IMG/VR virus record: IMGVR_UViG_3300038425_000003
Coordinates: 1-20,389 of that record
Direction: 5' to 3' (one strand)
DNA: 20,389 bases
DNA from: a virus
In this document: piece after piece, positions 13,771 to 20,112 of the stretch
How positions within the stretch are numbered: position 1 is the first letter of the stretch
Layout: every line of letters begins with the position of its first letter
The notes under the pieces: model-generated
Told to the model about the DNA's origin: nothing
Seen by the model: only the letters and a program-made list of their open reading frames with translations
The model's database searches: none
Position numbers and translations under genes: made by a program

Positions 13771-14007
13771 CTACTTTGCCTCCTGCGCCGCTCTCCATGC
13801 GCGGAAGTCGGCCTGATTCTTTTCCTTTACGTCCAAGTATTCATGCACATCGCAAAGGTCACGAAACGTGAATACGCCTTCGATAATATCCCGATGCGTC
13901 CAAACTCCAGCCGCGACCGGACGCCAAAGAAACGGGTCTAGGCTTGGGTACTCAGTTGGCTCGAATCCAATGCCGGATTCTGATTCACATTCAATCCGGC
14001 TGCGGGA
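13771..14007 (-). CDS. Tail assembly chaperone extension, -1 frame (GT-like 'T' part, 78 aa)
   Basis: This frame has no usable start of its own. The only in-frame initiator is a GTG at 14037 with no ribosome site, and the residues encoded before the slip site are a shadow of the other frame. It is joined to the chaperone by -1 slippage at 14013-14007, giving ..APFF-SRSRIECESE.. and then a globular-looking segment (DPFLWRPVAAGVWTHRDI, then a helical DLCDVHEYLDVKEKNQADF part). The stop TAG at 13773-13771 is immediately followed by the tape measure ATG. In lambda and many tailed phages the T extension recruits the tail tube to chaperone-coated tape measure; I infer the same here. A fused product of about 218 aa is predicted. 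Confidence 0.72.
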   Translation of the reverse strand, partial: SRSRIECESESGIGFEPTEYPSLDPFLWRPVAAGVWTHRDIIEGVFTFRDLCDVHEYLDVKEKNQADFRAWRAAQEAK

Positions 14008-14426
14008 AAAAAAGGGGCGATATTGAAAGCGATGCACTGCTTTGTCAGTTCCAACACGGCAGGCGCATCAAACTCAAGCTCTGGAATCGCATAGCGCCCA
14101 TCGGCAAAGAGAATAGGCTTAGCAATCGGAGACCCAAGGCGGGAATCGTAACGCCCGCAAACGGAAAGGCAGAGTGCTTGGACCTCGGCCAGTTCACCGC
14201 GTCCAAGCTGTTCCACGAGGAACGCTGCGGTCACTGCAAAGCCCACTTCCGGGTCAACCGGCGCGACGATGGTTTCCGGCTGCGATTCATCGCTCGGATT
14301 CGCTTCTTTATATGCGCGATACCGCTTGACGAAAGTAGAGAAAATCCAGCCGCCGTCCGCTGCTTTCAGAAGCCCGATGCGATACTGATTCTCACCAATG
14401 GTTACATCTTTGTAGTTCGCTGGCAT
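13938..14426 (-). CDS. Tail assembly chaperone, short (0-frame) form (162 aa)
   Basis: This is predicted to be the short chaperone that coats the tape measure protein during tail assembly, like lambda gpG or the equivalent protein of contractile phages. It lies between tube and tape measure, the conserved place for this function. It opens with YKDVTIGENQYRIGLLKAAD, a beta-hairpin start common in these proteins, followed by WIFSTFVKRY and a helical domain. The frame ends shortly after ..NIAPFFPAAG. At the two Phe codons there is a T7 slippery run, and a second frame continues to the tape measure start, so a fraction of ribosomes should make a longer fusion (140 + 78 residues). GGAGAG precedes the ATG. 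Family assignment comes mostly from order and the frameshift arrangement. Confidence 0.75.
   Translation of the reverse strand: MPANYKDVTIGENQYRIGLLKAADGGWIFSTFVKRYRAYKEANPSDESQPETIVAPVDPEVGFAVTAAFLVEQLGRGELAEVQALCLSVCGRYDSRLGSPIAKPILFADGRYAIPELEFDAPAVLELTKQCIAFNIAPFFPAAGLNVNQNPALDSSQLSTQA
13972..14013 (-). promoter_or_regulatory. Programmed -1 ribosomal frameshift signal
   Basis: On the mRNA strand the slippery run T-TTT-TTT (14013-14007) is in the correct phase: 0-frame codons CCT TTT TTT re-pair one base back. Six bases later (CCCGCA), GCCGGATT (14000-13993) pairs perfectly with AATCCGGC (13979-13972) around a 13-nt loop. A heptamer, a 5-9 nt spacer and a stable stem-loop are the three parts of classical -1 frameshift sites. 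The new frame runs exactly to the tape measure gene. Confidence 0.82.
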
Positions 14427-14437
14427 GGTCTCTCCGC

Positions 14438-14893
14438 TTACTGGTTAGCAATGTTTGCGGCCATCAGTTTCCACTGAATGTACTCGCCCTTTGCGCCATA
14501 AGGCTGAGGCGGTTTCTTTGTGAATGAAGCTCCAGTGCAAATGTTTTGATCGCCAGTTACGGGATTCTGCAAGTCAAGCGAGATTGCCGCCCAGTTGCTT
14601 GAATCGCCATTGATGAGTGCCGTCTGATGAGCATTCTGCGCAGACTTGAGATAGGCGTTAATGGCTGAGGTCTGCTGACAATCAACCGTCACAACGCCAT
14701 TCTGCCCCGGCGAAGCGGAAACCATCACCGCACCATCTACGGCCACGTCCTGCTCTGTCCATTCATGCGTCATCTCGACAGTGATCTTTCCACTGCCCAG
14801 CGTTCCGCCCGCAAGGATGAACGGTCCCATCAGCGGAGAGGCAATCGCCCCAGTCAAGTCTTTGAACGAATAGGTGGTAGTTCCGTTCGCCAT
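14438..14893 (-). CDS. Tail tube protein, DUF3277 type (151 aa)
   Basis: This gene encodes the inner tube that stacks inside the sheath and guides DNA. The N-terminus (TTTYSFKDLTGAIASPLMGP) matches the 'tYSFkDv.a.i.gP' opening of DUF3277-type tube proteins. The middle has a DGAVMVSASPGQNGVVTVDC beta segment with an Asn-Ala turn, like the 'G.v..s.....gtvtv.l..tSp.N' pattern. The C-terminal region has a FTKKPPQPYGAKGEYIQW segment. At 151 aa it is the usual size. AGGAG precedes the ATG by six bases. Its place immediately after the sheath and before the chaperone pair is the standard order in contractile tails. Confidence 0.85.
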   Translation of the reverse strand: MANGTTTYSFKDLTGAIASPLMGPFILAGGTLGSGKITVEMTHEWTEQDVAVDGAVMVSASPGQNGVVTVDCQQTSAINAYLKSAQNAHQTALINGDSSNWAAISLDLQNPVTGDQNICTGASFTKKPPQPYGAKGEYIQWKLMAANIANQ

Positions 14894-14905
14894 TGCAATC
14901 TCCTG

Positions 14906-16348
14906 TTACTGTTGGACGTTTACTGCGATTGTAAAGCTCTGCTGTGTTCCGGCAAGGATCACAGCGATGTAGACCGGCATGGACTTGAAGAGTGCCCGAT
15001 CACCACTCGACTGAGTGGAGAACGAAGACGAACCAACCCAGAAACCATTTGCAAGCGAAGTTCCCGGCACCAGACCGCCCGTAGGAAGCAGCGGGATCGC
15101 CACACCGTTCCATACTCCGCCCGCAATAAATCCACGGTTTGCAGACCGGCTGCAAGCCCCACGCGCGGCATTCAGGATAAGCGCCTGCCCTGGATCTTCC
15201 TGCGGAATGGATGGAAGCGATTGCAGAACATTCAGAATCGAAATCTGCGCATCCGCTGCCAGCATATCGAGGCCGAGAACGGTCATGAAGTTTAGGCCAT
15301 TGCCATTCACGCCCTGGTAGTAGAAGTCGTAGGAGTTGGCATAATTGTTATAGCTGTTGCCATTGTTCCCGAATCCAAGCCCCGGCGTTCCGGCAAAGAC
15401 ATTGATCTGCGTTTGCTCCAGAGGCTCCGGAGTCACGCCGATAAGAGTTTTGGCTGCGAGAGAAAAATTGCTATTCGCAAGGCCGGTATTCAGCCCCATC
15501 GCTTTACCGGCAATCGCGCCCGCGATATAAGCGTTGTTTGGAGCCAAGCCGCCCTGAACAGTGGAGTAACAACCATGAGCGCGGCCGTAGTTCGCGGCCT
15601 TAATCAGCGAGAACACATTGCCGACAGTTCCCTGCAAGGCGGAAAGGCTCTGTGTGCTGTAGATGAGTTGTGCAGCAGGCTGTGCGTTCTGGAGATAGGC
15701 GACAATCGCAACATTGTCCGAGTCTGTCGCCGTGGTGGTGGAAACCGTGTACCAAGCGGGCTGCGCAACACGGCAAGCGGTAACCGCCTGCAACGGCGTC
15801 TCGCCCACGGCGATAATGTTCACTTCGAGGCCCGCGCCAGTGCTGGGAAGCTGCGCAGTGGTCAGCAAACCAACAGCCGCCGAATATCCCGTTCCCTGCT
15901 GCCCGGAGATTACTTGGACAGTCTGGACCGCTCCGCCGCTTGCCGTCAAAACCTTGCCGTATCCGTAAGAGGCGTTCGACTGCAAAACTAGAAAAGTGTC
16001 GCCCGCACTCCAGTTAGTGCCACCATGCCCGGAATCTAGCGTTATCGTTTGCAGCGCCGAGGGATCTTGACAGCCCATCCAAAGATACGGCGATTGCGGT
16101 GCCTGGTCTGCATAGAGTTGCGCTTCGATGTATTCAGGATCAGTTGGCTGATAGCCGAGAGCGGCGAGCGATGTGTTGAGTGTGGAAGTGGGAACCAAGA
16201 CGCAACGCGAGTTTGCGCCATAGGAGGGGATGCGCCCGCTGTTGCCGATGATGAGTCCCTGATTGAAGGCCGAGACCGAAACCCCAGCGGGAGTAACGGA
16301 AACGCTCATATCGCAAAGAATCGAAAGCGGTAAAGGCTGTGTGGACAT
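14906..16348 (-). CDS. Tail sheath protein, DUF3383 type, with inserted domain (480 aa)
   Basis: This gene encodes the contractile sheath. DUF3383-type markers are visible. The N-terminal part contains VSVTPAGVSVSAFNQGLIIG. A later segment reads AANYGRAHGCYSTVQGG (the family's 'YGRt.G.YS' region), followed by NFSLAAKTLIGVTPEPLEQ, where the phrase G-V-x-P-E-x-L is highly typical. A Gly/Asn/Tyr-rich loop follows, then FYYQGVNGNGLNFMTVLGLDML and a C-terminal strand region. Residues about 100-182 (GGTNWSAGDTF ... GGAVQTVQVISGQQGTGYS ... GAGLEVNI) form an additional Gly-rich beta module that interrupts the sheath core and probably projects from the tail surface. AGGAGAGAAA precedes the ATG. The presence of sheath followed by tube makes the virion a myovirus. 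Confidence 0.87.
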   Translation of the reverse strand: MSTQPLPLSILCDMSVSVTPAGVSVSAFNQGLIIGNSGRIPSYGANSRCVLVPTSTLNTSLAALGYQPTDPEYIEAQLYADQAPQSPYLWMGCQDPSALQTITLDSGHGGTNWSAGDTFLVLQSNASYGYGKVLTASGGAVQTVQVISGQQGTGYSAAVGLLTTAQLPSTGAGLEVNIIAVGETPLQAVTACRVAQPAWYTVSTTTATDSDNVAIVAYLQNAQPAAQLIYSTQSLSALQGTVGNVFSLIKAANYGRAHGCYSTVQGGLAPNNAYIAGAIAGKAMGLNTGLANSNFSLAAKTLIGVTPEPLEQTQINVFAGTPGLGFGNNGNSYNNYANSYDFYYQGVNGNGLNFMTVLGLDMLAADAQISILNVLQSLPSIPQEDPGQALILNAARGACSRSANRGFIAGGVWNGVAIPLLPTGGLVPGTSLANGFWVGSSSFSTQSSGDRALFKSMPVYIAVILAGTQQSFTIAVNVQQ

Positions 16349-16356
16349 TTTCTCTC

Positions 16357-16977
16357 CTAAAGTTCTACCACTACATCACTGATTATACCCAAGGCGCTTT
16401 GAAGTATAACCTCAACACTTTGGGCGGCTTGTTTCGTGAGCGTATCCGTAACCTGCTCATTCATTTGCGCGGTAAAATCCGTGCGCTCCCACCATTGATT
16501 TTGGAACAATTCGGGAGCGCGGCGCGGCGTGCCGATGACAGTATTGAGATACAGATTTGATGCTGCCAGCGCATCATGTACAAAATCCTGATAGAGACAC
16601 GCTTTGACCTGACGCGCCCGGTCGAACGAGTTTGGACCGTAGAAGATGAAAAAAAGCTCCCATACTCTCGTGTAGATGGTCGTTTCCAGATAGGTCATTC
16701 CCGGCTGAGTGACGGGCTGAATCTCGTGCGCCGTGTTGTATCTGTCTGGTGCTTCGGTTGCGCGAATGAACGCCACATCTTGCGTGATCGGCCATGCGGG
16801 TTGCCCCGGTGTTGGCCAGTCAATGCGTACCTGAGAATAGGACGCGCTGTCTGTTGGGCCGCTAGGAGTGATGCCAAGGCATTGCAAGACAAGATTCTGC
16901 CAGATGACGGACACTTGCGCCTGAGTCAAGCCTGTGCTTGTCATTGTGCCGACATTCGGGACCGGGAAGCTACTCAC
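16357..16977 (-). CDS. Neck/tail terminator protein (206 aa)
   Basis: This matches the phage neck terminator family, which caps the tail tube and sheath before head attachment. Recognisable segments in order are VRIDWPTPGQPAWPITQDV with the following FIR, the ETTIYTRVWELFFIFYGPNS segment where Y-T-R-V-W and YGP are conserved, then DRARQVKACLYQ, and PELFQNQWWERTDFTAQMNE near residues 154-173. The start is a GTG at 16977, chosen because GAGG lies seven bases upstream; it overlaps the previous gene by eight bases. A later ATG (MTSTG) would lose the ribosome site. The following sheath gene starts only 9 bases upstream of this stop in window coordinates, so the two are closely linked. Confidence 0.78.
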   Translation of the reverse strand: MSSFPVPNVGTMTSTGLTQAQVSVIWQNLVLQCLGITPSGPTDSASYSQVRIDWPTPGQPAWPITQDVAFIRATEAPDRYNTAHEIQPVTQPGMTYLETTIYTRVWELFFIFYGPNSFDRARQVKACLYQDFVHDALAASNLYLNTVIGTPRRAPELFQNQWWERTDFTAQMNEQVTDTLTKQAAQSVEVILQSALGIISDVVVEL

Positions 16978-17338
16978 CGCTCAACCTCGCTGCAATTGCC
17001 TTGCTGAATCCAAAATCCCGCCACGGCACGACCGCCACAATGCGGTATTCCTGCCCGTTCCATGTGATCGTGTCGCCGAGGCCGGATGCGCTGCCTTGCG
17101 CTCGCGTCTTGTACATCGGCTGCTCGGAAATGAATCCCATCATGCCGGTTGAACGATCACCCTCTGGCAATTGCGCTAAATCCTCTTCGGTTGCGGGTTG
17201 AATAATGCCCCAAAACGGAATCGCGGTCGTAACCGATACATAGCCGCCCTGCTGAAAATTTCCCGATGAGCGGTTGACCGTGAACGCTTGCGCGAACGCG
17301 GGAGAATTGGCAACGCGGGTTAGGCTGATTGTCGGCAT
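16970..17338 (-). CDS. Head closure/head-tail joining protein (122 aa)
   Basis: This is a small beta-rich protein predicted to seal the neck between connector and tail. It contains GIIQPATEEDLAQLPEGDR (residues about 44-62), the common 'QPA...DL..LPEGDR' signature of head-tail joining proteins in this phage type. It ends with an Ig/SH3-like 'I.WNGQEYRIVAVVPWRDFG' stretch, where a base-state strand pair and the W-G-x-x-Y-R-V motif are typical of stopper proteins. The start is coupled to the previous gene (TAATG). The stop TAG (16972-16970) lies within the next gene's start region. Length is normal for the family. The assignment rests on motif recognition and position; the distinction between stopper and adaptor is not secure. 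Confidence 0.72.
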   Translation of the reverse strand: MPTISLTRVANSPAFAQAFTVNRSSGNFQQGGYVSVTTAIPFWGIIQPATEEDLAQLPEGDRSTGMMGFISEQPMYKTRAQGSASGLGDTITWNGQEYRIVAVVPWRDFGFSKAIAARLSGE

Positions 17339-17928
17339 TAGACCGCTGCCACCTCCACCACTTCTTCTATCGCTCCCTCAGATTGCGGCCCGAAAGCTAT
17401 CTCGGTATCCGGCGCAAAGTTCGCAGCATTGCCCTCACGCACGCCTTGACCGGCCTCCACGACATGAGTGATCGCGCGGCGCATCTGTCCGGTAGAAATA
17501 CCAGGCGTCTCGCTTCCTTTGGCCCGAATCGTAGAAGGCGCATTAGGCTCCCATCCGTTTCGAGAATCAGTAAACCAGCGTTTCGCCGCGCTCTCGCCAA
17601 TGGTCCCGGCGCGGTCTAGCGCATCCATCATTCCCGCTTCATTGCCGTCAAGCGCCGCCGTCGAAGCCGCCGCCAATGCGCGCGCAATGCGTTCGGCTGT
17701 TGCAGGTTCTTCGATTGCAGGCTCGATTACCGGGCGGCCAGGTTGACCGCGCAATGGGCTTCCGTTGCTGAAAATGAAAAGTAGCGCCGCGTTTCCAATG
17801 TCGCCCTCTTTGCGCCCGGTATTTGATTCAGGTATGCCCACCAACGCGTCAGCCCCATTCAGCGCAGCGATTCCCGCCATGATGTTTTTCATGCCGGGAC
17901 CGTCGCTGCTGTAGGAAACCTGCATCAT
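17338..17928 (-). CDS. Tail completion/virion morphogenesis-like protein (196 aa)
   Basis: This is likely a neck or tail-completion protein of the broad phage morphogenesis group. The pattern agrees with that group: an N-terminal VGIPE segment, then NAALLFIFSNGSPLRGQPGRPVIEP, which parallels the 'N-E-F-G....IPPRPF' core seen in these proteins. A long Ala-rich helix follows (TAERIARALAAASTAALDG), and then a C-terminal 'W.P..P.TI..KGS..P.I.TGQMR.AI' segment, seen as NAPSTIRAKGSETPGISTG with QMRRAITHVVE after it. The start shares ATGA with the upstream stop; a second ATG at 17925 is an equally good start. The stop and the next start overlap as TAATG at 17338, a translational-coupling arrangement. 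It belongs to the head-tail joining block with the genes on both sides. The exact role (completion versus terminator) is inferred. Confidence 0.72.
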   Translation of the reverse strand: MMQVSYSSDGPGMKNIMAGIAALNGADALVGIPESNTGRKEGDIGNAALLFIFSNGSPLRGQPGRPVIEPAIEEPATAERIARALAAASTAALDGNEAGMMDALDRAGTIGESAAKRWFTDSRNGWEPNAPSTIRAKGSETPGISTGQMRRAITHVVEAGQGVREGNAANFAPDTEIAFGPQSEGAIEEVVEVAAV

Positions 17929-18125
17929 GCCGCCTTATATTCGCGCATTTCGCATGCGCCTTTGAGACACTCTTCCAACGTCCAATTTGTTTTTCTTAAC
18001 TCTGGCGGTAAAAGATGGACAGTATTCACGTATTCAATAAGCGCCTGCAAAGCATAAAGCGCATCGTTTCTTTGAGTTTCCAAAACGCCATTGATGTGAA
18101 CTTCGATTGCGCTTACATTTGCCAT
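17925..18125 (-). CDS. Small hypothetical phage protein (66 aa)
   Basis: I do not recognise this family. The open frame extends to 18215, but the start is best placed at the ATG at 18125 (MANVSAIEVHINGV). AGGAG (18135-18131) then sits five bases upstream, and the adjacent in-frame ATG at 18128 would leave a spacer of only two. The upstream extension is basic shadow sequence. The product has a short N-terminal strand-like part (SAIEVHINGVLET), then a helical QRNDALYALQALIEYVNTV and a charged C-terminus with two Cys (EECLKGACEMREYKAA). It lies between the connector and the tail-completion gene, and its TGA overlaps the next gene's start (ATGA). The position suggests a minor head or neck component, but no function is assigned. 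Confidence 0.7.
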   Translation of the reverse strand: MANVSAIEVHINGVLETQRNDALYALQALIEYVNTVHLLPPELRKTNWTLEECLKGACEMREYKAA

Positions 18126-18133
18126 CATTGCTC

Positions 18134-18871
18134 CTATCGTCTGAAATATGCCGGACCCGCGCCCACAACACGCGCCAGTGTTGCCAGTTGAACGCCGTAC
18201 TGAGTCAGCGTCCATGCTGCCCAGTTCTCCAACTTTGTGAGCGCCTGCAATCCCTGAGAAACACCGTCTGCCCCTTGCGAAATGGTGATTCCAGCCTGCA
18301 AACTGTTTGCCACGATCTGATTGGCAGTTGTCTGCGCATTGCCCTCAGTTTGGCACCAGAGCGTCAAATAGTGCGCGATGTACAGCGCCATGCCAAGCTG
18401 CCACGATTCGCGCCAGCGCGATTGCATGAGAGAAACATAGGCAAGGTTGAGATAAAGTTGAATGACTGCCAGAGGGACCAGCGGAGCTTCATAAACCGAA
18501 AGCGTTACCGCGCCGGATTGGGTTGCATCGCTAGAAACCGTAATCGTTGGCATAGTTACTGAGTTGATTACCGTCCCTGGATTTAGCCCTTGACAAGCAA
18601 TCAACTGACCCGCCGCGAGTCCTTGCGCGGTTGAATCGACCGTGATCTGATTCGACCCGGATGTGAGCGTTCCCGATACCAGCGTCGCCGCGCCGAAGAA
18701 CTTGGGATAGATTGCAAGAAAATCATTGACCGTGTACGGCGGATTGCCTGTTTGCGGAATGCCGGACGCAAGCGACTGAAACCCCCAGCCTTGACATCCG
18801 AAATTCTGCCAGCCGTCATAGCCGTAAATCAGCATATAGAACTGGTCAATGCCTTGCGTCGGGAACGGCAT
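18134..18871 (-). CDS. DUF4054-like head-tail connector with inserted beta module (245 aa)
   Basis: This is probably a head-completion/connector protein that docks to the portal ring inside the assembled neck. DUF4054-type proteins begin with a pattern like TVxDFxxxxPxF, and here YTVNDFLAIYPKFFG (residues 46-60) matches. They continue with helices ending in LxAHxLxLW, seen here as MALYIAHYLTLWC (161-173). Between these parts, residues about 63-128 form an extra segment with a GLAAGQ....GLNPGTVINSV pattern. This is a recurrent beta-sandwich-type repeat module of phage virion proteins and is not part of the usual compact domain. There is also a roughly 45-residue N-terminal extension rich in aromatic residues and Gly. 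The start ATG follows AGGGG, and the gene comes directly after the capsid gene. The family call is fairly sure; the function of the insertion is unknown. Confidence 0.75.
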   Translation of the reverse strand: MPFPTQGIDQFYMLIYGYDGWQNFGCQGWGFQSLASGIPQTGNPPYTVNDFLAIYPKFFGAATLVSGTLTSGSNQITVDSTAQGLAAGQLIACQGLNPGTVINSVTMPTITVSSDATQSGAVTLSVYEAPLVPLAVIQLYLNLAYVSLMQSRWRESWQLGMALYIAHYLTLWCQTEGNAQTTANQIVANSLQAGITISQGADGVSQGLQALTKLENWAAWTLTQYGVQLATLARVVGAGPAYFRR

Positions 18872-18882
18872 ATTTACCCCTG

Positions 18883-18918
18883 AAAAATCGGGCAGAGCAA
18901 CGTGAAGTCACCCTGCCC
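18883..18918 (-). terminator. Possible weak terminator after the capsid gene
   Basis: On the minus strand GGGCAG (18918-18913) and CTGCCC (18895-18890) form a perfect 6-bp GC-rich stem with a 17-nt loop, followed by GATTTTTC with five T residues (18887-18883). It lies in the 72-bp gap between the capsid gene and the next gene, one of the larger gaps in the head-tail block. A leaky terminator here would let capsid mRNA exceed connector mRNA. The long loop and short T run make it weak, so this is only a candidate. Confidence 0.35.
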
Positions 18919-18943
18919 AGTCTGTGCTTCGGCTGCTGCCGCG

Positions 18944-20098
18944 TTAGATGCCGTACTGATAGATCAGCGTGGTGGGCCGCAAAACCTTGACGATGCCGGT
19001 ATTGGCGATGTACGTCTTGACGTAAGCGCCCTCCTGGAGACTCAAAGGTCCGCCCATCGCTTGCAAGTCCTGGAGAATCCCAAAATTCAGGAAATCGTCA
19101 TTGAACACATAGGCGGTCAACTGCTTGCTGCCAGTGTGCGCAACACCGCCGATGCTCTCAGCCCAGTAGGGAAGCGGAACAATTTCGGGAACCTTGCCGT
19201 TGATGCTGATGCCGAAATAGTTGGCTTTGATGTACTCCAGCACGTTCTTGAATGCCGGAATCGTGCCGCCGCCCGTGCCGCCCGTGGGAAGAGTCATCGG
19301 CTGGAGCAAGTAAGTCCAGAGGCTCGCCGGAACCAAGAATCTGTCGGGGATGGATTCAGGAGAATAGCCGGAATTCTGATAGGCCAGCACTGCGGCATTG
19401 TTGAAGTCGTTGAAAATATCCAGCGGCGTTTTTCCGGACCAGAGCGGCGATCCGCTCGTTGCTCCATTAGCAGCCGCCTGATTGACCACTCCGGAGATGA
19501 CCGAATTGAGCATTCCCTGATTGGCCTGCACGCCCCAGTACACACGCGCGTCAAGCGTCTTGTCGAAGTCAGTGCGGACGGCCTTCGTGAGAATGTCATT
19601 CGGGCTGCGATTCGCCTGTGCCAGTTTCAGCGATTCGATCAGCGGAATACGGACGTTCACCTGATAGGGATTCGTCGGGTAAACGTCTTGGCTCCGGTTG
19701 AAATTCAGCGTGCGGATATTATTTGACGCCGTGCCGGTCGTATTCGGCGAAGACGTGCTATTGGGCGAGAACACGTCAACGAACTGCGCCGTCTCGGTAT
19801 CAACCCATCCGCCGCCATTCATCAGCGGAATGTCGCGGAAGTAGGTATGACCCTCCATCGGCATATGCAGCCGCGCATCGGGCTTGTTGAGTTCCGACTG
19901 GAGGAAAATCTGGCCAGTCGCCGATGCGTCGCCGGTTGCCGAGAATTGCCGATAACCATTCATGCGCATCTGGTAAAGGCTGCGCATATAGTTAGAAACG
20001 CTTATTCCCGCATCTGCGCAAGCCGCGCTAATCGTGCCTTTGTCGGCACGCGCCGGACCTGCCTGTTGAAAAGAAGAAACTGTGATCGTGTTGTTCAT
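18944..20098 (-). CDS. Major capsid protein, DUF2184 type (384 aa)
   Basis: This gene encodes the main shell protein, predicted to have the HK97 fold. The open frame extends upstream to 20374, but I chose the ATG at 20098 (MNNTITVSSFQQ) because GGAGAGG lies just before it and the extension is Arg/His-rich shadow sequence overlapping the previous gene. Features typical of DUF2184 capsid proteins are visible: a central SPNDILTKAVRTDFDKTLDA region, a FLVPASLWTYLLQPMT segment, a VPEIVPLPYWAES segment, and the family's C-terminal pattern VLRPTTLIYQYGI, where a basic-Pro motif precedes an aromatic-Gly-Ile end. The family is usually about 300-400 aa, so this length fits. Its neighbours, a cement-like protein upstream and a connector downstream, agree. 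I see no prohead protease or scaffold in the window; they would lie further upstream. Confidence 0.88.
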   Translation of the reverse strand: MNNTITVSSFQQAGPARADKGTISAACADAGISVSNYMRSLYQMRMNGYRQFSATGDASATGQIFLQSELNKPDARLHMPMEGHTYFRDIPLMNGGGWVDTETAQFVDVFSPNSTSSPNTTGTASNNIRTLNFNRSQDVYPTNPYQVNVRIPLIESLKLAQANRSPNDILTKAVRTDFDKTLDARVYWGVQANQGMLNSVISGVVNQAAANGATSGSPLWSGKTPLDIFNDFNNAAVLAYQNSGYSPESIPDRFLVPASLWTYLLQPMTLPTGGTGGGTIPAFKNVLEYIKANYFGISINGKVPEIVPLPYWAESIGGVAHTGSKQLTAYVFNDDFLNFGILQDLQAMGGPLSLQEGAYVKTYIANTGIVKVLRPTTLIYQYGI

Positions 20099-20112
20099 CG
20101 TCCTCTCCAGTG

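Noticed and set aside
14008-14037. GTG at 14037 as an independent start for the second chaperone frame
   Set aside because: There is no ribosome site, and the first ten residues are only a shadow of the other frame; frameshifting explains the arrangement better.
18902-19726. Plus-strand frame of 274 aa opposite the capsid gene
   Set aside because: The opposite strand encodes a recognisable capsid protein; this is a GC-biased shadow.
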